From the NCBI GenBank assembly GCA_903851195.1, contig CAINNJ010000064.1, positions 363,621 to 427,620 on the forward strand: 64,000 nt of DNA. The letters are read 5' to 3'. Position numbers and translations under genes: made by a program. Positions within the stretch are counted from its first letter, which is position 1; each line of letters starts with the position of its first letter. This document shows positions 26,676 to 35,498 of the stretch, piece by piece. Source of the stretch: an uncultured Acidobacteriia bacterium. Its GTDB lineage: Bacteria; Acidobacteriota; Terriglobia; Bryobacterales; Bryobacteraceae. The notes below the pieces were generated by a model. It was not told the DNA's origin. It saw only the letters and a program-made list of their open reading frames with translations, and did not search any database.

Positions 26676-27602
26676 TTGGACAAGCCGAACCAAAACATCC
26701 CGTTTTTCAGCGAAGAAGACGTCCGTCGACACCTTCCCTTCGAAACGTTGATTCCGGCAATCCGCGACGCCCTGATGGCGTTCTCCGCCGGCACCTTGCA
26801 GCAACCCGTGAGAACCGTGCTTCGAATCGCGCCGCAGGGCGGCTGGTTCGGTGTCATGCCCGCGGTAATGGGCGATGTATTCGGAGCCAAGCTGGTCACC
26901 TTCTTCCCGAACAACGCGGGCAGGCTGCCGACTCATATGGCGACGATCCAGTTGTTTCGCGCTGCCTCCGGGGAGCCGCTGGCGATTCTCGACGGCCGCC
27001 TGATTACGGAGATGCGCACCGCCGCGGTGTCCGCCGTCGCCACCGACCTGTTGGCGCCTCAGAAGACGCCGGTGCTGGCGCTTCTCGGCTCCGGTGTCCA
27101 GGCACGCTCTCACCTCGAAGCGCTTCGTCTGGTCCGGCGCTTCGAAGAGGTCCGCGTGTGGAGCCGAACCGAGGCCCATGCCCGCCGGTTTGCGGAAGAA
27201 ACCGGCGCCAGAGTGGCAGACACCGCCGAGGACGCGGTGCGCGATGCAGCGGTCATCGTCACCGTCACCAGTTCCGGCGAACCGGTGTTGCGCGGGGAGT
27301 GGCTGGCGCCCGGCGCCTACGTGAACGCGGTGGGCGCGGTGGGACCAGACCGGCGGGAGACGGACGATGCCGTGATGCAGGGTCGAATCGTCGTGGAATC
27401 GCGCGCCGCCGCGGAAGTGGAGTCCGGAGACATACTCCTCGCCGGAGCGACAATCTTCGCGGAACTGGGCGAACTGCTCGCCAACCCGGAGCGAATCGTC
27501 CCCGGCCCGCGGTTCGTTTTCAAATCGCTGGGTATCGCCGTGGAAGATCTCGCCGCCGCCGTGCTGGTGATCCGGCAGAGCGGTATCCTCGCCGTAGGGT
27601 AA
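26676..27602 (+). CDS. Ornithine cyclodeaminase/mu-crystallin family protein
   Basis: 308 aa. The N-terminus FFSEEDVRRHLPFETLIPAIRDALMAFSAG, then GVMPAVMGDVFGAKLVTFFPNN, ILDGRLITEMRTAAVSAVATDLLA, and the NAD-binding segment ALLGSGVQARSHLEALRLVR (Gly-x-Gly-x-x-Ala/Gly, about residues 129-148) define the family, which includes ornithine cyclodeaminase, alanine dehydrogenase and imine reductases. The last part SLGIAVEDLAAAVLV is also typical. Substrate is undetermined. The start is TTG at 26676, with the TAAAAT element upstream. Confidence 0.85.
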   Translation: MDKPNQNIPFFSEEDVRRHLPFETLIPAIRDALMAFSAGTLQQPVRTVLRIAPQGGWFGVMPAVMGDVFGAKLVTFFPNNAGRLPTHMATIQLFRAASGEPLAILDGRLITEMRTAAVSAVATDLLAPQKTPVLALLGSGVQARSHLEALRLVRRFEEVRVWSRTEAHARRFAEETGARVADTAEDAVRDAAVIVTVTSSGEPVLRGEWLAPGAYVNAVGAVGPDRRETDDAVMQGRIVVESRAAAEVESGDILLAGATIFAELGELLANPERIVPGPRFVFKSLGIAVEDLAAAVLVIRQSGILAVG

Positions 27603-27605
27603 AAT
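27600..27605 (+). promoter_or_regulatory. TAAAAT -10-like element directly before the start at 27611
   Basis: GGTAAAAT overlaps the stop codon of the preceding gene and ends five bases before the TTG at 27611, again consistent with leaderless transcription. Confidence 0.35.
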
Positions 27606-27610
27606 GCAGT

Positions 27611-28909
27611 TTGCCGTACAAGACGCTTCTCGCTCTCCTCTCGCTCGCCGGCGGACTCTTCGCCCAGCCCACCGTTCGCTTCCATACCAACGTGGGCGAC
27701 ATGGACGTGCTTCTCACTCCTTCGGCGGCTCCTCTGACCGTGGCGAATTTTCTGAATTACGTCAATTCGGGCGCGTATAACAACACGATTTTTCACCGCT
27801 CGGTGCCCGGCTTCGTAATCCAGGCAGGCGGCTACCAGGCGGTCAACAACCTTCCGGTCGCGATTCCCCAAAACCCCGCGGTGCAAAACGAGTTCAACGT
27901 CAGCAACACCCGCGGCACCATCGCGATGGCGAAGCTGGACGGCAATCCGAACAGCGCCACCAACCAGTGGTTCTTTAATCTCGCGAATAACGGCTCGCAG
28001 CTGGATGGCCAGAACGGCGGTTTCACCGTCTTCGGGCACATCATCAATAACGCCGGCCTCACGATCATGGACCGGATTGCGGCTCTGCCCGTAGGAGACG
28101 CCAGTTCGCTGTACGGCGCGGACTTCAGCACCTTGCCTCACAGCGGTACGAACTTCGTGATCGTCTATTCGATTCTTCCCGTTCCCGCGATCACCGCTCC
28201 GGGCTTTGAAAGCGCGGCCAGTTCGGCCTTTAGCGCCAACAACGGCATCTCGCCCGGAGAGTTTCTGGCGATCTACGGCCAGAACCTGGGACCGGCCACT
28301 CTCACGACGCTCCAGCTGAACAACGGAGTCGCGGCGACATCGCTCGGTGGCACGCAGGTGCTCTTTAACGGTGTCGCGGCGCCAGTCGTTTACACGTCCG
28401 CCGGACAGCTCAGTGTCATCGCGCCGTACAATATCACCGATTTCGAGACGATCAATGTGACCGTCCTCTATCAGGGAGTTGCTTCTAATACGCTCGTTTT
28501 TCCGGTAAAACCGGCTAACCCCGCCATTTTCACGCTGAATGCCTCGGGATCGGGCGATGGCGCGATCGTGCGCCTCGATGGTTCGATCGTGAGCGCCACC
28601 AGTCCCGCGCAGACCGGCGACATTCTGGTGCTCTACGGCGAAGGCTACGGCGCGCCGACACCCGCCACGAGTTTGCCTGACGGCGCTATCGTCGCGAGCA
28701 AGCTTCCCGTCCCCGCCGACCCGACCACCTGGCTGCTGATCGACGGCCAGAAAATCGACACACTCTACTTCGGCGGCGCGCCTTCGCTGGTGAACGGCGT
28801 GTTACAGGTGAACTTCAAGGTCCCGCAACTGGCGCCCGGCAGTCACCAGATCCAGTTGCAGGTAGGCGACCGGAAGAGCCCCTCCGGCGTCACGCTGCAA
28901 ACAAAATAA
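27611..28909 (+). CDS. Secreted cyclophilin-type peptidyl-prolyl isomerase with TIGR03437 C-terminal domain
   Basis: 432 aa from the TTG at 27611, chosen because it gives a clean signal peptide (KTLLALLSLAGGLFAQ) right after the TAAAAT element. Residues ~20-180 are a bacterial cyclophilin: FHTNVGDMDVLL, TVANFLNYVNSGAYNNTIFHRSVPGFVIQAGGY, GTIAMAKLDGNPNSATNQWFFNL and FTVFGHI. The C-terminal ~230 residues are the TIGR03437-type domain (GISPGEFLAIYGQNLGPA, GTQVLFNGVAAPVVYTSAGQLSVIAPYNI, GDILVLYGEGYG, QLAPGSHQIQLQVG) that is strongly enriched in Solibacter-like Acidobacteria. Probable extracytoplasmic folding factor. Confidence 0.88.
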   Translation: MPYKTLLALLSLAGGLFAQPTVRFHTNVGDMDVLLTPSAAPLTVANFLNYVNSGAYNNTIFHRSVPGFVIQAGGYQAVNNLPVAIPQNPAVQNEFNVSNTRGTIAMAKLDGNPNSATNQWFFNLANNGSQLDGQNGGFTVFGHIINNAGLTIMDRIAALPVGDASSLYGADFSTLPHSGTNFVIVYSILPVPAITAPGFESAASSAFSANNGISPGEFLAIYGQNLGPATLTTLQLNNGVAATSLGGTQVLFNGVAAPVVYTSAGQLSVIAPYNITDFETINVTVLYQGVASNTLVFPVKPANPAIFTLNASGSGDGAIVRLDGSIVSATSPAQTGDILVLYGEGYGAPTPATSLPDGAIVASKLPVPADPTTWLLIDGQKIDTLYFGGAPSLVNGVLQVNFKVPQLAPGSHQIQLQVGDRKSPSGVTLQTK

Positions 28910-28928
28910 CTGAGAATTCCCGGTCCGC

Positions 28929-28975
28929 GGCACACCAACTAAGCGGAGCAGTTCCGCTCCCGGGAAAAGTGTGCC
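28929..28975 (+). promoter_or_regulatory. Nested inverted repeats abutting the yifB start codon
   Basis: GGCACAC (28929-28935) pairs with GTGTGCC (28969-28975), which ends at the base before the ATG. Inside it AGCGGA/TCCGCT (28942-28947 and 28953-28958) forms a second stem with a five-base loop. The structure could control translation initiation or be an operator. Seen by eye only. Confidence 0.3.
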
Positions 28976-30499
28976 ATGCCGCTCTTCAAAACGCGTAGCG
29001 CTGCAGTTTATGGAATCGACGCCCATCCGGTGGACGTGGAAGTCGATCTTTACCGGGGTGGCGTCGGTCGCGATTTCATGCTGGTCGGCATGCCCGATAC
29101 GGCAGTTCGGGAAAGCCGGGAACGGATTAAGTCCGCGCTGATGAACTCGGGCTTCGGGTATCCGAACCAGGCAGTGACCGTGAACCTGGCGCCCGCGCAC
29201 GTCCGCAAAGAAGGTTCGGGATTTGACCTCCCCATGGCCCTCGCCATTTTGGGCGCGATGGGAATTTTCAAAGGTCTCGACCGGCATCTGGCCATCGGGG
29301 AACTTTCGCTGGACGGCGCGGTCCGTCCCGTGCGAGGCGCGCTGTCTATTGCCGTCTGCGCGCGCGAAAACAGGATCGAGAACCTGATCGTGCCGGCGGA
29401 AAACGCTCCCGAGGCCGCGGTTGTGGAGGGGGTCAGGGTGTTCGGCGTCCGCCATCTGGCGGAGGTGGTGGCGATGCTGACAAAGCCGGAAGACTTCGCC
29501 CCGCACATGCAGGAGAGCCCGGGTTCCGCGCGCGTTTTCACCGAACCCACACACGATTTCCGCGATGTCCGCGGACAGACCACCGCCAAGCGCGCTCTCC
29601 AGGTGGCCGCGGCGGGAAATCATAACGTGCTGATGGTCGGGCCGCCTGGTTCCGGCAAGACGATGCTGGCCAAACGACTGGCCGGCATTCTTCCCCACCT
29701 GACCTTCGATGAGGCGATTGAAACGACCCGGATTCACAGTATCGCCGGCCTTCTGCCGCCGGGCGGCAGTCTTCTTCGAACGCGGCCCTTCCGGGCGCCG
29801 CACCACACGATCTCCGACGCGGGACTGATCGGCGGGGGCTCCGGCACGGCGCGGCCGGGCGAAGTCAGTCTGGCTCATCACGGCGTGCTCTTTCTGGACG
29901 AATTCCCGGAATTCCCGCGAAACGTTCTGGAGATCCTGCGTCAGCCTCTCGAGGATGGATACGTCACCATTGCGCGTTCCGGCATCAGCGTGCGTTTTCC
30001 GGCCGGCTTCATGCTGGTGGCCGCCATGAACCCCTGCCCGTGCGGCTATTATGGCGACCCGACGCGCGAGTGCCGGTGCACGCCCGCCATCATCCAGCGC
30101 TATCTCGGGAAAATCAGCGGGCCTTTGCTGGACCGCATCGATATTCAGATCGAAGTGCCGGCCGTGCCCTATAAGGAACTGCGCGCCGGCGAAGTCGCCG
30201 AAAACTCAGCGGACATGCTGGCGCGTGTGGAACAGGCTCGTGAGGTCCAGAATAAGCGCGGGCAGACCAATTCCCTGATGCCCACTCGTCTGATCCGCAA
30301 ACTTTGCGCGCTCGACGATTCCGGCGAGCGCACGCTCGAAATGGCCATGCGAAAGATGAGCCTTTCGGCCCGCGCGCACGACCGCATCCTGCGGGTTTCG
30401 CGCACCATCGCCGATCTGGATTCTTCGGCCCAGGTGGGAGCGAAACATATCGCGGAAGCCATCCAGTACCGCAGCCTCGACCGGAACTACTGGAACTGA
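28976..30499 (+). CDS. yifB: YifB/ComM-family Mg-chelatase-like AAA+ ATPase
   Basis: 507 aa, normal for the family. The N-terminal domain opens with [25 protein letters not shown], then [25 protein letters not shown]. The AAA+ core has Walker A GPPGSGKT (about residues 221-228), the [11 protein letters not shown]alker B, and the zinc-finger-like [18 protein letters not shown]. The C-terminal ChlI-type helical domain follows. The ComM homologue is a helicase that aids branch migration during integration of transforming DNA, so a role in natural transformation or homologous recombination is plausible. Confidence 0.93.
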   Translation: MPLFKTRSAAVYGIDAHPVDVEVDLYRGGVGRDFMLVGMPDTAVRESRERIKSALMNSGFGYPNQAVTVNLAPAHVRKEGSGFDLPMALAILGAMGIFKGLDRHLAIGELSLDGAVRPVRGALSIAVCARENRIENLIVPAENAPEAAVVEGVRVFGVRHLAEVVAMLTKPEDFAPHMQESPGSARVFTEPTHDFRDVRGQTTAKRALQVAAAGNHNVLMVGPPGSGKTMLAKRLAGILPHLTFDEAIETTRIHSIAGLLPPGGSLLRTRPFRAPHHTISDAGLIGGGSGTARPGEVSLAHHGVLFLDEFPEFPRNVLEILRQPLEDGYVTIARSGISVRFPAGFMLVAAMNPCPCGYYGDPTRECRCTPAIIQRYLGKISGPLLDRIDIQIEVPAVPYKELRAGEVAENSADMLARVEQAREVQNKRGQTNSLMPTRLIRKLCALDDSGERTLEMAMRKMSLSARAHDRILRVSRTIADLDSSAQVGAKHIAEAIQYRSLDRNYWN

Positions 30500-30503
30500 C
30501 GCC

Positions 30504-31475
30504 TCAGTTTTTCAGGTATTTATCCAGATCCGGATTGATTTTTGCCTGAATCTCCGGCGTGTCCATATTCTCGTGAGTCACCAGGGTCGGCGAAATGTTC
30601 TGGATACGCTCCGGATTGCCCCCCTTCAGCTTCTCCACGGCCGCTTTCATCGATTTGTAGCCCATCTGGAAGGGATCCTGGGCGATCAGCGAATTGATGA
30701 CACCGCTCTTCAGAGCTTCCAGCAGTTGCGGGCTGGAATCGAAACCGACCAGCGTCGTGCCCTGATGGCTTTTCAGCGCGCGCGCCGCGCCGACGGAACT
30801 CGATTCATTACTGGCGAACATCCCGTTCAGATCCGGAGCGGCGACCAGCATATTCTCGGCGACTTTCAGAGACTGCGCGAAATCCGCCATGCCGTACTGC
30901 TTATCGACGATTTTGATGCCCGGGAAATCGGATGCGATCGTTTCCTCGAAACCCTGTTCGCGCGCCATCGTGGAGGCGCTGCCCGGCTGGACGGCCACCT
31001 CCGCGATCTTGCCGGTTCCTTTCAGGAGTTCGCCCATCCGCTTCGCCGCCATCTGGCCGCCCTGATAGTTGTTGGTAGCGATCTGCGCCGTGAACGTCTC
31101 GGTATCCACCGGCGAGTCGAAGATAAACACCGGAATGTTCACAGCCCTGGCATGCTCCACCAGGGTCACCAGGATCTTTTTGTCGATCGGGGCGAGGCAG
31201 ATGGCGTCCACGTGCTGATTGATGGCCGCGTCCATGATTTTGATCTGCCCTTCGTAGTCCGTTTCCGACGCGGGGCCGTTCCAGATGATCTGATAGCCGG
31301 GGGTCTCCCGCATGGCGGCAATCGCGCCGGCGTGCACGGACTGCCAGAACACATGGGCGCGGCCCTTCGGGATGAACGCGATCCGCTTGTCGCCGGAGCG
31401 ATTACAGGATAGAGCGGCCAGCGAACCACAAATCAGGAGTACTGTGCCGAGACGGCCGCGAAGAGAAGTTTGCAT
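30504..31475 (-). CDS. Sugar ABC-type substrate-binding lipoprotein (periplasmic-binding-protein family 1/RbsB-like)
   Basis: About 323 aa from ATG at 31475; ATG at 31493 is an alternative. The N-terminus SLRGRLGTVLLICGSLAALSC is a lipoprotein signal. The rest is RbsB-like: KRIAFIPKGRAHVFWQSVHAGAIAAMRE, INQHVDAICLAPIDKKIL, IPVFIFDSPVDTE, ATNNYQGGQMAAKRMGELL, and GFDSSPQLLEALKSGVINSLIAQDPFQMGYKSM. Such proteins deliver pentoses, hexoses or related compounds to a transporter. No permease or ATPase gene is adjacent, and divergent from it lie a sugar kinase and a sugar porter, so it may sense or bind a sugar used by that pair. Ligand is unknown. Confidence 0.88.
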   Translation of the reverse strand: MQTSLRGRLGTVLLICGSLAALSCNRSGDKRIAFIPKGRAHVFWQSVHAGAIAAMRETPGYQIIWNGPASETDYEGQIKIMDAAINQHVDAICLAPIDKKILVTLVEHARAVNIPVFIFDSPVDTETFTAQIATNNYQGGQMAAKRMGELLKGTGKIAEVAVQPGSASTMAREQGFEETIASDFPGIKIVDKQYGMADFAQSLKVAENMLVAAPDLNGMFASNESSSVGAARALKSHQGTTLVGFDSSPQLLEALKSGVINSLIAQDPFQMGYKSMKAAVEKLKGGNPERIQNISPTLVTHENMDTPEIQAKINPDLDKYLKN

Positions 31476-31532
31476 GGAAATTGTCCGTCTCATTATCTCG
31501 ATAATGAACGAGTGTGACAAACTGTCGAATGC

Positions 31533-32420
31533 GTGAGATTATTCGGAGCCCTTGAGGCAGGCGGCACAAAGTTTGTTTGTGGAGTTGGAACCAGCCCGGA
31601 AGACCTGAAAACCGTTCGTTTTCCGACCCGTTCGCCCGATGAGACCATCGACGAAGCGATCTGTTATTTTCGCGAGGAAGCGGGAGACGCGCTCGCCGCG
31701 GTAGGTATCGGCGCCTTCGGCCCCGTCGATCTGGATCCGGCCTCGGCTCACTACGGCCACATCACCTCCACTCCGAAAGCGGGCTGGCAGTACACGGATC
31801 TTGCCGGCAGAGTGCGGAACGCGCTGCAGGTGCCGGTCGGCTTCGATACCGACGTGAACGCCGCGGCGCTGGCGGAGACCTGCTGGGGCGCGGCGCGGGA
31901 CGTTTCGAGCGCGCTGTATCTGACGGTGGGAACGGGTATCGGAGGCGGCGCCATCCTGAACGGCGCCCTGCTCCACGGCATGATGCATCCCGAGATGGGC
32001 CACGTTCGCGTTCCGCACGATCTGGCAGCCGACCCCTTTCCCGGCATCTGTCCGTTTCACGGCGACTGTCTGGAGGGGCTCGCCGCCGGACCCGCGATGC
32101 AGGCCCGTTGGGGGCAACCGGCCGCCACGCTGCCACCCGACCATCCCGCCTGGGCGCTGGAGGCCCGCTACATCGCGCTCGCTCTGGCAGGCTTCGTTTT
32201 TACTCTTTCCCCTGGCCGGATCATACTGGGCGGCGGCGTGATGCAGCAGGCCGGGCTGTTTGACCGGATTCGCGGCGAGCTGAGTTCGGTCCTGAACGGC
32301 TACATCCGGATGCCGCAGGTTCTGACGGAGATGGACCGGTATGTGGTGCCTCCGGGTCTGGGCGACCGGGCCGGAGTGCTGGGCGCGCTGGCGCTCGCGG
32401 AAAGGGCGGCCAAATCATGA
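31533..32420 (+). CDS. ROK-family sugar kinase, probable fructokinase
   Basis: 295 aa, GTG start. The N-terminal ATP loop LFGALEAGGTKFVCGVG, the GIGAFGPVDLDP segment, DTDVNAAALAE, LTVGTGIGGGAILNG and the zinc-binding region GHVRVPHDL with CPFHGDCLEGLAAGPA are typical of bacterial ROK fructokinases, which make fructose 6-phosphate. GGGVMQQAGLFDRIR is the usual C-terminal block. The 3' end overlaps the sugar porter start (ATGA), indicating joint uptake and phosphorylation of a hexose. Confidence 0.88.
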   Translation: MRLFGALEAGGTKFVCGVGTSPEDLKTVRFPTRSPDETIDEAICYFREEAGDALAAVGIGAFGPVDLDPASAHYGHITSTPKAGWQYTDLAGRVRNALQVPVGFDTDVNAAALAETCWGAARDVSSALYLTVGTGIGGGAILNGALLHGMMHPEMGHVRVPHDLAADPFPGICPFHGDCLEGLAAGPAMQARWGQPAATLPPDHPAWALEARYIALALAGFVFTLSPGRIILGGGVMQQAGLFDRIRGELSSVLNGYIRMPQVLTEMDRYVVPPGLGDRAGVLGALALAERAAKS

Positions 32421-33745
32421 CACTTTCTTCGGCGCTGATTCGCAGCACCGTGGTGGCCGCGCTGGGTGGCCTGCTTTTCGGCTTCGACACCGCCGTCATC
32501 GCCGGAACCACCGCGCAACTCCAGGAAATCTTCCGCCTTTCCGACGCGAACCTCGGCCTTACGGTGGCCAGCGCGCTGGTGGGTACCATTCTGGGATCCC
32601 TGTTGGGCGGGATTCCGGGCGATCGGTACGGACGCCGCGACAGTCTGCGCCTCATGGCGGTGCTTTATGTTGCCTCGGCGCTCGGCTGCGCGGTCGCCTG
32701 GGACTGGTACTCGCTGCTGTTCTTTCGCCTCATCGGCGGTCTGGGAATCGGCGGGTCGTCGGTGCTCGGCCCCATGTATATCGCCGAAATCGCCCCGACG
32801 AAGTGGCGCGGCCGCCTGGTCGGGCTGTTTCAGTTCAATGTGGTGGCGGGAATCCTGATCGCGTATCTTTCGAACTATCTGGTCGGACTGGCCGACTTGG
32901 GACCGGCGGAATGGCGCTGGAAGCTGGGCGTTTCGGCGTTGCCCGCTGCGATGTTTTTCCTGATGCTGTTCGGGATTCCGCGGAGTCCGCGCTGGCTCGT
33001 CTCGAAAGGCCGGGTGGACGAAGCGCGGCAGGTTCTGCGGCTTACCGAAGGCAACGGGGCGGAGGCGGAGTTGCAGTCGATTGTCGCTTCGGCCAAACAG
33101 GACGATCTGTCGCGCGGCCAGCCGCTGTTCAGCCACAAGTTCCGGCTGCCCCTGTTTCTCGCCATATCGATCGCCATGTTCAACCAGCTTTCGGGCATCA
33201 ACGCGATTCTGTACTACCTGAATTCCATCTTCGCGGCGGCGGGCTTCAGCAAGGTTTCGGGCGATCTGCAGTCGGTCGCGGTGGGCGTGACGAATCTGCT
33301 GTTCACCATGCTGGCGATGTCGATCATCGACAAGGCGGGCCGGAAAACGCTGCTGCTGACCGGTTCGGTGGGCACGGCGGCGTGTCTGGCCGGCGTGGCG
33401 GTGATCTTCCGTTCCGGCGCGCATCAGGACCTGCTGGCGTGGCTGCTGGTCGGCTTCATCGCGTTCTTCGGCTTCTCGCAGGGCGCCGTGATCTGGGTGT
33501 ATATCAGCGAGATTTTCCCGACCACGGTGCGCGCCAAGGGGCAGAGTCTGGGCAGTTTCACGCACTGGGCGATGAATGCGGCGATCGCGTGGACGTTCCC
33601 GGTGATCGCGGCGTCGTCGAAGGCCGCGCCGTTTGTGTTTTTCGCGGCCATGATGGCGCTGCAGTTCTTCGTGGTGCTGTTTTTCTATCCGGAGACACGG
33701 AACGTGTCGCTGGAGGAGATGCAGAAGAAGCTGGGGATCGCGTGA
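32417..33745 (+). CDS. MFS sugar porter
   Basis: 442 aa with about twelve hydrophobic segments. Sugar-porter signatures are present: LGGLLFGFDTAVIAG in TM1, GDRYGRRDSLRL between TM2 and TM3, RLIGGLGIGGSSVLGPMYIAEIAPTKWRGRLVGLFQ in TM4-5, GIPRSPRWLVSKGR before the central loop, and YPETRNVSLEEMQ at the end of TM12. It probably imports a hexose by proton symport. Overlaps the ROK kinase gene by four bases. Codons near the 3' end are notably GC-biased. Confidence 0.92.
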   Translation: MTLSSALIRSTVVAALGGLLFGFDTAVIAGTTAQLQEIFRLSDANLGLTVASALVGTILGSLLGGIPGDRYGRRDSLRLMAVLYVASALGCAVAWDWYSLLFFRLIGGLGIGGSSVLGPMYIAEIAPTKWRGRLVGLFQFNVVAGILIAYLSNYLVGLADLGPAEWRWKLGVSALPAAMFFLMLFGIPRSPRWLVSKGRVDEARQVLRLTEGNGAEAELQSIVASAKQDDLSRGQPLFSHKFRLPLFLAISIAMFNQLSGINAILYYLNSIFAAAGFSKVSGDLQSVAVGVTNLLFTMLAMSIIDKAGRKTLLLTGSVGTAACLAGVAVIFRSGAHQDLLAWLLVGFIAFFGFSQGAVIWVYISEIFPTTVRAKGQSLGSFTHWAMNAAIAWTFPVIAASSKAAPFVFFAAMMALQFFVVLFFYPETRNVSLEEMQKKLGIA

Positions 33746-33812
33746 GGGCGCGGCCTCGGGTCTGTTACAGGGGCATGCGTTAAACTGGGGAAGTCTTCTG
33801 TTTCTCTCCTCT

Positions 33813-33886
33813 TCCCCGATCGTCTAACGGTAGGACAGCGGCCTTTGGAGCCGTGAATCGTGGTTCGAATCCATGTCGGGGAGCCA
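33813..33886 (+). tRNA. tRNA-Gln (anticodon UUG)
   Basis: TCCCCGA at 33813-33819 pairs with TCGGGGA at 33876-33882; discriminator G and encoded CCA follow. The anticodon loop CTTTGGA on a GCGGC/GCCGT stem gives anticodon TTG. The 3' half from the variable loop to CCA is duplicated 29.9 kb downstream at 63749-63780. Confidence 0.95.
33855..33886 (+). repeat. Direct repeat (putative attL) in the 3' half of tRNA-Gln
   Basis: Thirty-two bases, from the variable-loop side of the anticodon arm through the T-arm and acceptor strand to CCA, are repeated exactly at 63749-63780. A duplicated tRNA 3' end is the standard footprint of integration by a tyrosine recombinase. Confidence 0.85.
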
Positions 33887-34191
33887 AGATCTTACTTTCA
33901 GTAGTTTACGAATTTGAGCGTACGAGTCGTGTACGAATGCTGCCTCAACATCATCTTGCCTTTTGTTCGGCTTAGGCAGAGCCTTGATTCCAAATTGGTA
34001 AGAGCATTGAATCGAGTCGGATTTTGATGCTCGGGCCGAAGTCGCGCCTCAACGGGCGCGAGTAGTTTCGCTGTGGCTCCGCTGGACAGGGCTGGAACCC
34101 GCGTTGAACTGGGAGCGAAGATTACCATCAAGATGGAGAACGGGGTTCGCGACGATCGACGCGAACGCGGCTGAACGGAGTCGATGAGGAA
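33887..34191. other. Non-coding spacer downstream of tRNA-Gln
   Basis: About 305 bases between the putative attL and the YhcG-type gene. No reading frame shows recognisable protein features. It presumably contains the promoter of the next gene. No inverted repeats stood out. Confidence 0.35.
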
Positions 34192-35211
34192 ATGAAGGAA
34201 ATCGAAGTCGGTGAGGATTCGTATCTTTCGCTGCTGAGGGAGCTCAAGGAGCGAATCCGCTCAGCCCAATTGGCCGCACTTCGCTCGGTCAACCGGGAAC
34301 TGATCGATCTCTACTGGGACATTGGCCGGTTGATCGTCCAGCGTCAACAGGGCGAAACGTGGGGCCGCGGCGTGGTCGAGAGTCTCGCGGCGGACCTCCG
34401 GACGGAATTTCCGGGCGTGACGGGGTTCTCGGCGGCTAACCTTTGGAGAATCAGGGGTTTCTACGAGGGATACCGGCATGACGAAAAACTCGCACCACTG
34501 GTGCGAGAAATCAGCTGGTCGAAGAATCTTGTGATCTTCGAACGCTGCAAGGTGTCCGAGGAACGAGAATTCTACATCCGGCGCACGCAGGAGTTCGGTT
34601 GGAGCAAGAACGTACTCATCCACCAGATCGAGAACCGAACCTATCAGAAGACGCTTCTCAACCAGACCAACTTCGAGGCGGCGCTTCCCGAAGCGATTCG
34701 AGCGCAAGCCAGCCTTGCCGTGAAAGACGAGTATACGTTCGATTTCCTGGAACTGGCCGGCGAACACAGCGAGCGCCAGTTGGAACAGGCAATTCTGGCG
34801 AAGGTTGAGCCGTTCCTTCTGGAGATGGGCGGGATGTTTTCGTTCATCGGGAGCCAATACCGTCTGGAGGTCAGCGACCGCGAGTACTTCATCGATCTGC
34901 TGCTTTTCCACCAGCGGTTAAGGGCACTCGTCTGCGTCGAACTGAAGGTCGGCGAGTTTCAACCGGAACACATCGGGAAAATGCAGTTCTATCCGGCCGT
35001 CCTCGACAATACTGTGCGTTTGGCCGACGAAAACCCTTCCATTGGCATCCTTATTTGTAAAACGAAGGACCGGACCATCGTGGAATACGCGCTGAAGGTA
35101 TCCTCCAAGCCCATCGGCGTCGCCAGCTACAGGATTTTCACTGCGGTGCCGCCGGAACTGAGTACGGATTTGCCGTCACCGGAAGCGATTGCCAAATTGG
35201 TCAATGCCTAA
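34192..35211 (+). CDS. YhcG/DUF1016-type PDDEXK nuclease-domain protein
   Basis: 339 aa. The N-terminal DUF1016 part (QLAALRSVNRELIDLYWDIGRLIVQRQ, WGRGVVESLAADLRTEFP, SAANLWRIRGFYEGYR) is followed by the VIFERCKVSEEREFYIRRTQEFGWSKNVL region and a C-terminal nuclease-like domain with FYIDLLLFH-type strands (here YFIDLLLFHQRLRALVCVELKVGEF), where the Asp and E-x-K are the PDDEXK residues. Proteins of this group are common in mobile elements and near restriction or defence genes. Its place as first gene after the tRNA fits island cargo. Biochemical role is not established here. Confidence 0.9.
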   Translation: MKEIEVGEDSYLSLLRELKERIRSAQLAALRSVNRELIDLYWDIGRLIVQRQQGETWGRGVVESLAADLRTEFPGVTGFSAANLWRIRGFYEGYRHDEKLAPLVREISWSKNLVIFERCKVSEEREFYIRRTQEFGWSKNVLIHQIENRTYQKTLLNQTNFEAALPEAIRAQASLAVKDEYTFDFLELAGEHSERQLEQAILAKVEPFLLEMGGMFSFIGSQYRLEVSDREYFIDLLLFHQRLRALVCVELKVGEFQPEHIGKMQFYPAVLDNTVRLADENPSIGILICKTKDRTIVEYALKVSSKPIGVASYRIFTAVPPELSTDLPSPEAIAKLVNA

Positions 35212-35498
35212 GGAGTTTGCGATGGGGGGCAACCAACTGCTGGGCTGGACCTGAAAGAGACACACACAATTGACCGCAATCGGCTTTGGGCTCAACACCG
35301 AACGGCACCAAGCCATTCCATGCGTGTCCGGGTGGCGGCTTCAACCCAATGCGGCTCAAATAGAGACGTCCCGCCGTAATGGCGCCAAATACCGCAGACC
35401 CGCGCCACGCCCCAGTGCGCCATGTGGCTGCTCTCCGCGCACTTCGGCGCCGAATCGAGCCAGCCGAAGCGCCACTCGTTCCTACAGAGACTACAAAG

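Noticed and set aside
26537..27610. Long plus-strand frame running into the cyclophilin gene
   Set aside because: This part is antisense or out of frame with the HTH gene and the ornithine cyclodeaminase gene, and its composition is Arg-rich shadow sequence; the cyclophilin signal peptide starts at 27611.
33898..34131. Minus-strand 77-aa open frame after tRNA-Gln
   Set aside because: No start signal, no recognisable composition and no neighbour in the same strand.
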